Below, in pieces: positions 38,303 through 47,719 of a DNA stretch of 64,000 bases (positions are counted from its first letter, which is position 1; the number at the start of each line of letters is the position of its first letter). This stretch comes from Fidelibacterota bacterium (GTDB lineage: Bacteria; Fidelibacterota; Marinisomatia; Marinisomatales; TCS55). The stretch covers positions 268,838-332,837 of the forward strand of contig PBPT01000016.1 of the NCBI GenBank assembly GCA_002724735.1, read 5' to 3'. The notes beneath the pieces are model-generated. The model did not search any database, was not told where the DNA came from, and saw only the letters and a program-made list of their open reading frames with translations. The translations under genes were made by a program, and so were the position numbers.

Positions 38303-39481
38303 ATGCTTGAAGATGTTACCAATATTGAAGACTGCCTTGAATTACTTGCTGGATTTAGGAAAGGCTCTGACCAGTTTCAGTTGTTTAAGGAAGATTATAC
38401 TATAATGTATAGTATAGCTAGGCAATGTCTTAAAGGCACACCTCTTACTGATAGGCAATACGCATTGATGCAAAAGAAGATAATTAATTATCAATCACAG
38501 TTCGATAATTTTGATATTGACTTACAAACTTGTATTAAAAAACTGCGTAAGCCTTTGCGTACTATTAACAGGGAAAAATATATTAGATTAGAAGAAGGAA
38601 AAATTAAAATTAGATTTCCTTTTAAGAAATCTGATATTGTTCTTATTAATGAAATATCAAATGCCGCCGATGGCTATGAGCATAAGAAAGGTTCACACGA
38701 ACACTTTTTTAATTATACAGAATTAAATGTTTTACTTTTACTTAATAGATTTGTAGATAAAAATTTTAAGGTAGATAAAGAAATAGCATTAGTATATCAC
38801 GAAATAAAACACATGGAAGCACAAAAAGACAAATATGTGCCTGGTATATATGGTGGTGAATTGCGTAATGTACACAAAAAAGCAAAAGCATTAATAAAAG
38901 AAGATATCGGAGAATTAACCGAAACTAGCTTATTAAGGTTTATAGATCGTAGATTTAAATATGGATTAGAACATATAGACGATTATACTCCAAAAACAAC
39001 TTTGGAAAAAATTGCGTATAGAGAAAATCCTACTATGCAAATTAAGCCTAGTGAAGTTACGCTAGAAGAAACACTCTCTAATTTATTAATTTTAAATAGG
39101 TTTCCGTTGCTAATTTGTTTAGATAAAGATAATGCAGAAAAGCAAATTCATCCTATTGTAAATTTTTATAAAGCTATTCTTAATAGTTCTGAACAGAGTG
39201 TTTTATTTAGAAAAGAACATAAAGATGACGGATTTAACGAGTTAGTTAAACATAGGAATTTAAATAATTGGGTTGACAAAAATACAAAAATAGTGTATAT
39301 TAGTAAAGATAAACTACCAAAGGTTCTTATTAAAGCTGATTGGAAACCATCAGCGGCAATCTGCTTTGAAAGTAATCTTGACAAAAATGTTAACACATAC
39401 ATTATGAATGAATGTGACTTAATTCTTTTTAGAGAAGAATATGGTAGTCCATTTAGGAGATATAGTAACATATATGGCTAG
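38303..39481 (+). CDS. Hypothetical phage protein
   Basis: 392-aa ORF with its own promoter, overlaps uvsW start. Confidence 0.65.
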   Translation: MLEDVTNIEDCLELLAGFRKGSDQFQLFKEDYTIMYSIARQCLKGTPLTDRQYALMQKKIINYQSQFDNFDIDLQTCIKKLRKPLRTINREKYIRLEEGKIKIRFPFKKSDIVLINEISNAADGYEHKKGSHEHFFNYTELNVLLLLNRFVDKNFKVDKEIALVYHEIKHMEAQKDKYVPGIYGGELRNVHKKAKALIKEDIGELTETSLLRFIDRRFKYGLEHIDDYTPKTTLEKIAYRENPTMQIKPSEVTLEETLSNLLILNRFPLLICLDKDNAEKQIHPIVNFYKAILNSSEQSVLFRKEHKDDGFNELVKHRNLNNWVDKNTKIVYISKDKLPKVLIKADWKPSAAICFESNLDKNVNTYIMNECDLILFREEYGSPFRRYSNIYG

Positions 39482-40931
39482 TTGTAGATTAGTGATACAG
39501 GATGAAGTCAACATTAAGTTAGAAGGACTTGAAGTTGACATACGTAGAAAGATTGCAAATGCACTCAAGTTCGAGGTTCCTTATGCACGATATATGCCAC
39601 AGTATAAGTTAGGAAGGTGGGATGGTAAAGTTAATTTTTTCGGCATTGGTGGTACTGGATATGTTAATCATCTTGATACTATCGTGGACATTTTACAACG
39701 AAATAATGTTGAGATTATCGATATACAAGACAACAGGCATCCTGTTACCTTAGACTTTACAGATATTACAGAAGACTTTTGGCAAGATAAAACATGGCCA
39801 AAAGGACATCCTGCAGAAGGAGAAAAAATTAAATTAAGAGACTATCAAGTTGAAACTATAAACAATTTCCTACAAAATCCTCAAAGCTTACAAGAGGTTG
39901 CAACAGGCGCAGGTAAGACAATAATTACTGCAACATTAAGTAAATTAGTTGAGCCATATGGGCGTAGCATAGTAGTTGTACCAAACAAAAGTCTTGTTAC
40001 ACAGACGGAGGAGGACTACATAAATTGTGGTCTAGATGTAGGGGTGTACTTCGGCGATAGGAAGGAATTAGGTAAGACTCACACTATATGTACTTGGCAA
40101 AGTCTTAATATACTTGACAAGAAACATAAAGACGGAGATGCAGTGTTATCACTTGCAGAGTTCTTAGAAGGTGTAAGCACTATAATTATCGACGAAGTAC
40201 ACCAAGCTAAAGCAGAAGTACTTAAAAAGTTATTGACACAAAATTTACGTAATGCTCCAATACGCTGGGGACTAACAGGCACTATACCTAAAGAAAAGTT
40301 TGAGTTTGAAAGTATACATGCAAGTTTAGGTCCAGTTATAGGAAACATTAGTGCTAAAGAATTACAAGACAAAGGTGTGTTATCAGACTGCCATGTGAAT
40401 GTAGTTCAGTTAATTGACACAGTAGCACATAGTAACTATCAAGAAGAATTAAAATATCTTGTTACAAATACTAACAGGATTGAATATATAGGCAAACTTT
40501 TAAACTCAGTATCACAGTCAGGCAACACACTTATTTTAGTTGATAGAATTAGTGCAGGAGAAATGCTCCAAGAAATTATACCAGATAGTGTTTTTATAAA
40601 AGGCGATGTAAAGTTAAAAGATAGAAAAGATACATATGACGAAATACAAGACGCAACAAACAAAGTAATAATTGCTACTTACGGAGTTGCGGCTGTTGGT
40701 ATTAATATTCCTAGGATATTTAATTTAGTACTAATTGAACCAGGCAAGTCATTTGTAAGAGTAATTCAATCAATAGGCAGAGGCGTAAGAAAGGCAAAAG
40801 ATAAAGACTTCGTGCAAATATGGGATATAACTTCTACGTGTAAGTTTGCGAAGCGACATTTGACACAACGTAAGAAGTTTTATAAGGAGGCTCAATACCC
40901 CTTCACCATAGAAAAGGTTGATTGGAATTAG
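39474..40931 (+). CDS. uvsW: DNA/RNA helicase UvsW
   Basis: LRDYQVETINNFL, EVATGAGKTIITATLS, TIIIDEVHQAKAE (DEVH), WGLTGTIP, QSIGRGVRKAKDKDF. Confidence 0.9.
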   Translation: MASCRLVIQDEVNIKLEGLEVDIRRKIANALKFEVPYARYMPQYKLGRWDGKVNFFGIGGTGYVNHLDTIVDILQRNNVEIIDIQDNRHPVTLDFTDITEDFWQDKTWPKGHPAEGEKIKLRDYQVETINNFLQNPQSLQEVATGAGKTIITATLSKLVEPYGRSIVVVPNKSLVTQTEEDYINCGLDVGVYFGDRKELGKTHTICTWQSLNILDKKHKDGDAVLSLAEFLEGVSTIIIDEVHQAKAEVLKKLLTQNLRNAPIRWGLTGTIPKEKFEFESIHASLGPVIGNISAKELQDKGVLSDCHVNVVQLIDTVAHSNYQEELKYLVTNTNRIEYIGKLLNSVSQSGNTLILVDRISAGEMLQEIIPDSVFIKGDVKLKDRKDTYDEIQDATNKVIIATYGVAAVGINIPRIFNLVLIEPGKSFVRVIQSIGRGVRKAKDKDFVQIWDITSTCKFAKRHLTQRKKFYKEAQYPFTIEKVDWN

Positions 40932-40934
40932 TAC

Positions 40935-41441
40935 ATGAGAATATTAACATTAGAAAATAAATGCTTTAGTTTAGAGGACTTACCAGAACAAATAGATGAC
41001 GATGTACGTTTTAGCGTACTTGATAATTCAGATCCACAGAATCCAGATTTCTTTTTTGTTCCATTGATTTTTTTAGAATCATTTAGTTCTCCAGCTATGG
41101 TATTAAACATTGCTGGGCAAGAAATAACAATGCCTGTCGATTGGAGTATCGCTGTAGGTTGTTCGGAAAGTGGAAATGATTTAGAAATACTTCCTTTAAC
41201 TAGTTTAAATGATAGAGGCTTTGAAGCTTTTTTATTTAATCCATTATCGAGCTACAAGATAGACTTTGCACCAATAAATATCGTTAACTTCTACACAGAC
41301 GTAAAATGGTATTTTCCAAAAATGAAAAATGGACAATTATTAACAATACCAATCACACAAGGCGAAAGACCTAAATGTGCATTTTTTGTAAAGGATATAT
41401 CACGACAGTGTGAAGTTATAGAGTATTCAAAATTAGTTTAG
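40935..41441 (+). CDS. Hypothetical phage protein
   Basis: 168-aa ORF downstream of uvsW. Confidence 0.55.
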   Translation: MRILTLENKCFSLEDLPEQIDDDVRFSVLDNSDPQNPDFFFVPLIFLESFSSPAMVLNIAGQEITMPVDWSIAVGCSESGNDLEILPLTSLNDRGFEAFLFNPLSSYKIDFAPINIVNFYTDVKWYFPKMKNGQLLTIPITQGERPKCAFFVKDISRQCEVIEYSKLV

Positions 41442-41453
41442 AAAGGGAGATAA

Positions 41454-42065
41454 TTGGAACAAGAAAACATATATCATAGATATTTAAATTTACCGTTTGA
41501 AATATCTAAACATCCATTATGTGAAACTGTACCAGACAGTATGCAACACATTGATATTTGGCCTTATAAAGACGAGGCTATGGATAAATGGCTTGCAAGT
41601 ATAGGGCTACATTGCAACCATACAGAAGTATTTTATACTCCACCTAACGGAGGAGAATTGCCTATTCATGCTGATGATCTTACTATAGATAATCGTGCTA
41701 AAATTAATGTAACTTGGGGACCTAAGGAAGGCACAGTAAGATGGTGGGAATCAGCAAATGCAAAAAAAATTACAGACTTAGAGTCTGCAAAAGAAATGCT
41801 AGGTGAAGAATTACAACCAGATGATGATTTTAGTGAAAGACAACACACAAACTTACTTGCAAAAAAAGAAGATTGCACATTAGTATACGAGTGTGGCACT
41901 AACACACCTAGTTTATTAAACGTAGGACAATTACATTCAACATATAATCCTACTAACGAACCACGCTGGACATTGTGTTTTGTACCCGGAGATCATAATG
42001 TACGAGGCGGCAGATATCTCACATTCAAAGAAGCATGTGAGTACATGAAAGAATATATCATATAG
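41454..42065 (+). CDS. Putative 2OG-Fe(II) oxygenase-like protein
   Basis: GGELPIHADDLTIDNRAKINVTWG (HxD) ... LLNVGQLHSTYNPTNEPRWTLCF; TTG start after AGGGAG. Confidence 0.45.
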   Translation: MEQENIYHRYLNLPFEISKHPLCETVPDSMQHIDIWPYKDEAMDKWLASIGLHCNHTEVFYTPPNGGELPIHADDLTIDNRAKINVTWGPKEGTVRWWESANAKKITDLESAKEMLGEELQPDDDFSERQHTNLLAKKEDCTLVYECGTNTPSLLNVGQLHSTYNPTNEPRWTLCFVPGDHNVRGGRYLTFKEACEYMKEYII

Positions 42066-42068
42066 GAG

Positions 42069-42434
42069 ATGATGATGGGAATTAAGGCTGGTAAAATTTG
42101 GGGTAACACAGAGTTAGTCCATGCAAACGGTGTTCTTGAGTTTCACCGTATAGAATTTAAAGCAGGTTACAAATGTTCAGAACATGAGCATCAATTTAAA
42201 TGGAATGGCTTTTTTGTTGAGTCAGGAGAAATGTTAATACGTGTTTGGCAAGATGGCGCACAAGAAGGCTTAGTTGACGAAACTATACTAAAAGCAGGCG
42301 ACTTCACCCAAGTAAAACCAGGCAAGATACATCAGTTTGAAGGTTTGAAAGACGGTGTAGCATTTAAACTATATTGGGCAGAATTTGCTCATGATGATAT
42401 AGTGCGTAGAACTATTGGTACGCAGGTCAAATAA
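42069..42434 (+). CDS. Cupin-fold protein
   Basis: FKAGYKCSEHEHQFKWNGFFVESGEMLIRVW ... VKPGKIHQFEGL. Confidence 0.65.
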   Translation: MMMGIKAGKIWGNTELVHANGVLEFHRIEFKAGYKCSEHEHQFKWNGFFVESGEMLIRVWQDGAQEGLVDETILKAGDFTQVKPGKIHQFEGLKDGVAFKLYWAEFAHDDIVRRTIGTQVK

Positions 42435-42715
42435 TGGGAAGCTTGGTACCCGGACAAGCATTAATATACGAAAGAGTAGATGACGTAGTTTATGCACGTT
42501 ATAGAGATGACCCATATAGAAATATTCCTAGATGGGTGGTAGGAGGATATCCTGAAGCATGTGAAAGAGCTGTAGCTAAAGAACAAGGGGACTTATTCAC
42601 ATATAAAGACTGGCAGGATATAAACGAAATGGCAAAAACAAACAAAGCATTGTCAAGATATTTGCACAAAATACTTGACATTTATCTGTTAGCAAAGGAT
42701 ACAAAAAAGGAGTAA
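42434..42715 (+). CDS. Conserved phage hypothetical
   Basis: Coupled ORF; YERVDDVVYARYRDDP. Confidence 0.55.
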   Translation: MGSLVPGQALIYERVDDVVYARYRDDPYRNIPRWVVGGYPEACERAVAKEQGDLFTYKDWQDINEMAKTNKALSRYLHKILDIYLLAKDTKKE

Positions 42716-42718
42716 CTT

Positions 42719-42859
42719 ATGACTGAAAGTCGTGCAGATAGGATTCACAAAAGTGAAAATGCAAGGCAAAGAAGAAAGACAGTTAAAGATATTGTTTTTA
42801 CAAGGACAAGAAAATTATATGATAAACTAAGAAGAAAAAGAAGGAAAAAGAAAAAATGA
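42719..42859 (+). CDS. Small highly basic protein (46 aa), not in ORF track
   Basis: AAGGAG SD, ATG 42719, MTESRADRIHKSENARQRRKTVKDIVFTRTRKLYDKLRRKRRKKKK, ATGA overlap with next gene. Confidence 0.65.
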   Translation: MTESRADRIHKSENARQRRKTVKDIVFTRTRKLYDKLRRKRRKKKK

Positions 42860-43245
42860 ATTTGTTTCAGGATGGAGATTTTATAAGCCATGCAGGATTA
42901 CCGTTACAATGGAAATTAGAGTGTGATGCTATAAGTGATGCTGAATGGCGTTGTATTGCAAAAATGATTATGACGTACCAACATGAACCTTTTAGTAAAG
43001 TAATAGGAATACCAAGAGGCGGACTTCCATTACAAAAAGCAATGGAAGAATATGTTACTAAAGGTGATCATCCTTGGATGGTTGTAGATGATGTATATAC
43101 AACAGGAACAAGTTTTAAAAATTTTTGCACTACTAAAGATACAATGTGGGCATATAAATGGTGTGTCTTTGCTCGCAAACCTATACCAATAGATGACAAT
43201 GTAAATGCTTTATTTACAATGCCCCCGGAGAAAAAAGATGATTAG
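42856..43245 (+). CDS. Phosphoribosyltransferase-like protein
   Basis: VIGIPRGGLPLQKAMEE ... WMVVDDVYTTGTSF (PRPP loop). Confidence 0.7.
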   Translation: MNLFQDGDFISHAGLPLQWKLECDAISDAEWRCIAKMIMTYQHEPFSKVIGIPRGGLPLQKAMEEYVTKGDHPWMVVDDVYTTGTSFKNFCTTKDTMWAYKWCVFARKPIPIDDNVNALFTMPPEKKDD

Positions 43246-44020
43246 AATAATTGCAGGCCCTTGCCAACATGAGTCTCTAGAACATAGTTTATTAATTGCT
43301 CAAACATGTAAAGATGTTTGCGACAAATACGGAGCAGATTACTATTTTAAAGCCAGTTTTGATAAAGCTAACAGAAGTAGCATTGGTGGGAAACGTGGCC
43401 AGGGTTTTGCAATTACACTTACAGACTTTGAACATATCAAAGAACAAACAGGTGTAAAAATACTGACTGATGTTCATACAATTGAACATATTCATGACAT
43501 ACATCATTACTATGATAATGTAATTGATGTTATACAAATACCAGCTTTCTTGTGTAGACAAACTGACTTAGTACAGGCGGCTTGTAAGACAAATAAGATA
43601 GTTAATATTAAGAAAGGCCAGTTCCTTGCACCCTGGGACATGGAAGGTATTCTGTCAAAGACAGAAGGTGCCAAAGAAGTTTGGATAACAGAGAGAGGAA
43701 CAAGTTTTGGATATAATACTCTTGTTGTTGACTTTACTGGTTTGGACTATATGCTTAATAATTATAGTACCCCTGTGGTACTTGATGCCACGCACGGAGT
43801 ACAAAAACCAGGCGGTCTTGGAGGCAGTAGCGGCGGCAATCGCGATTACGTTCCTGGCTTATGTCGTGCAGGTAGTGCTTTGGGGATTACAAATTTCTTT
43901 TTAGAAGTTCATCCAGATCCTGATAATGCACCAAGTGATGGTCCTAATATGTTAAGACTAGAGGACTTTGATAAAGTAGTAGGAGAGATACATGAATACA
44001 GCTATTCTAATTCCAGCTAG
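43238..44020 (+). CDS. kdsA: 3-deoxy-8-phosphooctulonate synthase
   Basis: IIAGPCQHES, YFKASFDKANRSS, TDVHTIEH, VIQIPAFLCRQTDLVQAA, VVLDATHGVQKPGG. Confidence 0.9.
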   Translation: MIRIIAGPCQHESLEHSLLIAQTCKDVCDKYGADYYFKASFDKANRSSIGGKRGQGFAITLTDFEHIKEQTGVKILTDVHTIEHIHDIHHYYDNVIDVIQIPAFLCRQTDLVQAACKTNKIVNIKKGQFLAPWDMEGILSKTEGAKEVWITERGTSFGYNTLVVDFTGLDYMLNNYSTPVVLDATHGVQKPGGLGGSSGGNRDYVPGLCRAGSALGITNFFLEVHPDPDNAPSDGPNMLRLEDFDKVVGEIHEYSYSNSS

Positions 44021-44705
44021 AATCGGATCAACTCGCTTTCCTGATAAACCATTAAAACTATTAAATGGTGTACCGATGATACGTAGAGTGTACGATCGTT
44101 GCTTAGAGACGGGCTTAGACACCTTTGTGCTTACAGATAGTAGGCGTGTAGCTAGTTTATTTCCCGAAGGAAATGTATGGGTAGATGATACTCCATTCGA
44201 AAATGGTACAGAAAGATGTGCTGGATATATGGCAGAAATGCAAAGGCAGAAATTACATGCTACTGGTTATGGTTGGGATTATGACTACGATCAATTTGTA
44301 AATGTGCAAGGTGATATGCCTGATATTACTGTAAGTATAATTGAAAAATGTATTTGGCAATTAAAAAACTATCCTATTACTACAGTGTTTACAAACATGC
44401 CAAAAGAAAAACAGAATGACCCAAGCACAGTAAAAATGGTACGTGCAGGTGATCAAGCATTATGGTTTGGTAGGGGACTTACAGGTTATGGAGAATGGCA
44501 CCTAGGTGTATATGGATATACACGTAATGCATTAAGTGTTTATCCAAATTTAGTAGTTTCTCAAGAAGAAGATGTTGAAAAATTAGAACAGTTACGCTGG
44601 TTAAAAAGTGGTTGGCAAATAGGCTGTTTGAGTGTACAATATAATGGTATGGAGATTAATACTCCTGAGGACTTGAAAGAATGGCACAGCAAAAACTCCC
44701 AGTAA
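43992..44705 (+). CDS. kdsB: CMP-Kdo synthetase (3-deoxy-manno-octulosonate cytidylyltransferase)
   Basis: TAILIPARIGSTRFPDKPLKLLNGVPMIRRVYDRC, NVQGDMP, HLGVYGYTRNAL, GWQIGCLSV. Confidence 0.88.
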   Translation: MNTAILIPARIGSTRFPDKPLKLLNGVPMIRRVYDRCLETGLDTFVLTDSRRVASLFPEGNVWVDDTPFENGTERCAGYMAEMQRQKLHATGYGWDYDYDQFVNVQGDMPDITVSIIEKCIWQLKNYPITTVFTNMPKEKQNDPSTVKMVRAGDQALWFGRGLTGYGEWHLGVYGYTRNALSVYPNLVVSQEEDVEKLEQLRWLKSGWQIGCLSVQYNGMEINTPEDLKEWHSKNSQ

Positions 44706-45139
44706 AAGATATACTTGCGGCAATTGATATGAACGCAAAAAGTGTCTGGGACGAACTATCTGAAGATGAGCGTAAACAGGTTAGCTTTTGGTTACTTAAT
44801 AGATATGCTAGTAGTGTAACTGGTAATAGAGAAAAACAAGAACTAGCTGTATTTAAAACAAACGAATACTACAACAAAAACTTTAATGTACTAGGTACAA
44901 GGCATCCTAAATTACAATGGCAACTATTATGCACAAGCGGTGCAACAGGCAAAATTGAATTTCACAAATGGATCGGATTCAAAAAGAAAACAAGCGATAA
45001 CAGCAAAGGCGAAAAATTAATTCAAGACATTTATCCAAACATGAAAATAGACGAGGTAGAATTACTTGCTAGAATATCTACAAAAAAAGAACTCTTACAA
45101 CTTGCAGAAGAACACGGAATCGAGAATGTCAAACTCTGA
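44681..45139 (+). CDS. 62: Sliding clamp loader small subunit gp62-like
   Basis: VKDILAAIDMNAKSVWDELSEDERKQVSFWLLNRYASSV ... NEYYNKNFNVLGTRHPKLQWQLLCTSG. Confidence 0.6.
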   Translation: MAQQKLPVKDILAAIDMNAKSVWDELSEDERKQVSFWLLNRYASSVTGNREKQELAVFKTNEYYNKNFNVLGTRHPKLQWQLLCTSGATGKIEFHKWIGFKKKTSDNSKGEKLIQDIYPNMKIDEVELLARISTKKELLQLAEEHGIENVKL

Positions 45140-45818
45140 AAAGCCATACATATGTGAATATTGTGGCGTAGGGTTCACTCGTGAAAAAACATTAGCTGTA
45201 CATATGTGTCAACCTAAAAGGAGATTTTTACAACGTGGAGAAAAGCGTGTACAACTTGGATTGATTGCATTTAACAAATTCTATAAATTAAGTGCAGGAA
45301 GTAAGAAAGACAAAACGTATGATGAATTTGATAAAAGTCCTTACTACAATGCATTTGTTAAGTTTGGTAGTTTTGTAAGTAATGTTAGGCCTTTGTATCC
45401 AGAAAAATATATCGATCATGTAGTAACTAGTGGAGTAAAACTAGATCACTGGTGCAGAGAAGAGATGTATGAAAAATATGCTATCAATCTTATTAAGAAA
45501 GAAGGAGTTGAAACTGCACTAGAACGTAGCGTAATGACTATGATGGAATGGGCAGACGAACAAGAACAAGCCCCGTGGAATCATTATTTTAAGTATGTAA
45601 GTTTAAATAGAGCAGTATGGCATATAAGAGATGGTAAGATTAGTCCGTGGTTAATACTAAATTGTACTAGCGGTAAAGACATGCTAGGCAAGTTTAATGA
45701 TGAACAACTAGAAATTATATATCCTATGATTGATCCTGAGCATTGGGCTATAAGATTTAAAAGGCAGCCTAACGATGTTCAACTAGTTAAAGATGTTGCA
45801 AAGGAGTCTAATCTATGA
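45126..45818 (+). CDS. Phage protein with N-terminal C2HC zinc finger
   Basis: YICEYCGVGFTREKTLAVHMCQPKRR; start corrected from 45066 to ATG 45126. Confidence 0.6.
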   Translation: MSNSEKPYICEYCGVGFTREKTLAVHMCQPKRRFLQRGEKRVQLGLIAFNKFYKLSAGSKKDKTYDEFDKSPYYNAFVKFGSFVSNVRPLYPEKYIDHVVTSGVKLDHWCREEMYEKYAINLIKKEGVETALERSVMTMMEWADEQEQAPWNHYFKYVSLNRAVWHIRDGKISPWLILNCTSGKDMLGKFNDEQLEIIYPMIDPEHWAIRFKRQPNDVQLVKDVAKESNL

Positions 45819-46240
45819 GGATCTTAATTTTCGGATTGCCTGGAAGTGGCAAAACAACTTTAGCAGAACCTTTTGCTAAAGAAATAGGAGGAGTATGGAT
45901 TAATGCCGATGAAGTACGTGAAAGATATCATGATTGGGACTTTAGTCCTGAAGGTAGGATAAGGCAAGCAGAACGTATGCGATATCTAGCAGACGGTGTA
46001 GTAAGTGCGGGTAAAATAGCAGTAGCAGATTTTGTTGCTCCAACATTTCTAACTAGGATAAAGTATAAAGCTGATTTTGAAGTATGGATGGATACTATTG
46101 AAAAAAGCAGATACGAAGATACTAATGTTATGTTTGAAAAGCCATTGGAATGGGACTACCATGTAGCACAATGGTTTAATGATACACATGTTCAACTTGC
46201 AGATGTATTAAAAAGATTTAGGGCGAAAAAAAATGTTTGA
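45815..46240 (+). CDS. cysC: Adenylylsulfate-kinase-like (CysC-like) P-loop kinase
   Basis: GLPGSGKTTLAEPFAKEIGGVWINADEVRERY..WDFSPEGRIRQAERMRYLADGVVSAGKIAVADFVAPTFLTR. Confidence 0.6.
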   Translation: MRILIFGLPGSGKTTLAEPFAKEIGGVWINADEVRERYHDWDFSPEGRIRQAERMRYLADGVVSAGKIAVADFVAPTFLTRIKYKADFEVWMDTIEKSRYEDTNVMFEKPLEWDYHVAQWFNDTHVQLADVLKRFRAKKNV

Positions 46241-46604
46241 TTGGAAAAAACCTACAGTGCAGATGTTAGGACGCTGGCAACCGTGGCATAAAGGACACAC
46301 TGAACTTTTTAAAAAAGCATTAGCCAAAGAAGGACAGGTATGTATTATGATAAGAGATGTCCAAGGCTGGCAAGATAATCCATTTAATACTATAGAAGTT
46401 GCTGATAATATAATTAAAGAATTAAAAAAAGAAAGCTTTACATATGACAAAGAGTATGTTATAATGAAAGTACCTAATATTGTAGATATAAGTTATGGCA
46501 GAGATGTAGGATATACTTTTACAGAACATAAGTTAGGTAAAAAAATGCATGAGATAAGTGCTAGTAAAATTAGAGATGATATGCGTAAGAAAGGAATAAT
46601 GTGA
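46233..46604 (+). CDS. HIGH-motif nucleotidyltransferase
   Basis: MLGRWQPWHKGHTELFKKAL ... HEISASKIRDDMRKKG. Confidence 0.65.
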   Translation: MFDWKKPTVQMLGRWQPWHKGHTELFKKALAKEGQVCIMIRDVQGWQDNPFNTIEVADNIIKELKKESFTYDKEYVIMKVPNIVDISYGRDVGYTFTEHKLGKKMHEISASKIRDDMRKKGIM

Positions 46605-46963
46605 AAACAATAATATGTGATATAGATGGAACTCTATTTAAATATTCACCAAATGGACATTATGACTTAGTAAATGTAAATCCAGAAATGCTTCCGGGTG
46701 TACTTGATAAATTTACAGAATGGGAAATGAAAGGTTGCAGAATTATTCTTATTACAGGAAGAAGAGAAAGTGTAAGAGATATAACAGAAGCAACATTGCA
46801 AAAATTTGGTATTCCTTATGATGTTCTATTAATGGGTTATGCTGACACAGGCAGAGTGCTAATTAATGATATAAACTGGAAGGGCAGAGTTAAAGCTCAT
46901 GCTGTAAATTTAAAGCGTGATGAAGGGCTTAATAATATAGATTGGCAAGAATACGAATTATGA
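46601..46963 (+). CDS. HAD-superfamily phosphatase-like
   Basis: IICDIDGTLF (DxDGT), ILITGRRESVRDITEATLQKFGIPYD, LINDINWKGR. Confidence 0.65.
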   Translation: MKTIICDIDGTLFKYSPNGHYDLVNVNPEMLPGVLDKFTEWEMKGCRIILITGRRESVRDITEATLQKFGIPYDVLLMGYADTGRVLINDINWKGRVKAHAVNLKRDEGLNNIDWQEYEL

Positions 46964-47475
46964 AATTATTATACTATCCAAATGACTGGCTTGAAAAAAC
47001 AGTCAAAGAAGTTGATTTAGAAAATCCTGGATTTGATCCAAAAGAGCTACACAAACAAATGGTAGATCTTATGTTGTCTAGCAAAGGTATAGGATTAAGT
47101 GCAAATCAGATAGGATTAGATGCAAAAGTTTTTGTAATGGGAGATAAACCAGACAATACAAATATATGCATAAATCCAACAGTTGTACAGTATACTGAGG
47201 ACACTGTAATAGATTTAGAAGGATGTCTAAGTTTTCCTCATGTCTATGTAAAATTACGTAGACCAAAAGAAATACTTGCAGAATTTTATGATGAAAATTT
47301 AGAAAAGCAAACTGTTAAAATTGATGGATATAGTGCAAAGTGTTACTTGCACGAACTAGATCATTTGCTTGGTATTACTATGAAAGATCGTTGTAGTAAA
47401 TTAAAATGGAATATGGCTATTAAAAAGTCAGCAAAGTATAAAAAGTTATATGAGTTAGAAAATGCAAGATCTTAG
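46960..47475 (+). CDS. def: Peptide deformylase
   Basis: GIGLSANQIG, EGCLSFP and CYLHELDHLLG (HExxH-type) motifs. Confidence 0.85.
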   Translation: MKLLYYPNDWLEKTVKEVDLENPGFDPKELHKQMVDLMLSSKGIGLSANQIGLDAKVFVMGDKPDNTNICINPTVVQYTEDTVIDLEGCLSFPHVYVKLRRPKEILAEFYDENLEKQTVKIDGYSAKCYLHELDHLLGITMKDRCSKLKWNMAIKKSAKYKKLYELENARS

Positions 47476-47719
47476 TCAACTAGTACGTGCATTAAAAAAA
47501 GGAGTTGTTACAATTACCTTTAAAAAAATTGATACTAATGAAATTAGGATTATGCCATGTACTCTTAATCAGGACCTTATGGATAATATAAAATTAGCTA
47601 TAAAAAATATACGCCCAGAAAGTACAAGCATAGTAGTGTATGCTCTTGATAAAAAAGCTATAAGAGATGTAAGGGTAAACACAATACAAGATTGGTACAT
47701 AGGAAATCCAGATGCCTGA
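47462..47719 (+). CDS. Small conserved phage protein
   Basis: VTITFKKIDTNEIRIMPCTLN. Confidence 0.55.
   Translation: MQDLSQLVRALKKGVVTITFKKIDTNEIRIMPCTLNQDLMDNIKLAIKNIRPESTSIVVYALDKKAIRDVRVNTIQDWYIGNPDA

Noticed and set aside
42856-43245. Possible GmhA (missing heptose isomerase)
   Set aside because: Motif is a PRPP-binding loop (VVDDVYTTGTS), not a SIS domain
46601-46963. Calling this HAD protein KdsC outright
   Set aside because: The HAD motifs fit but the body is closer to generic PNK-phosphatase-like HADs; only kept as a hypothesis
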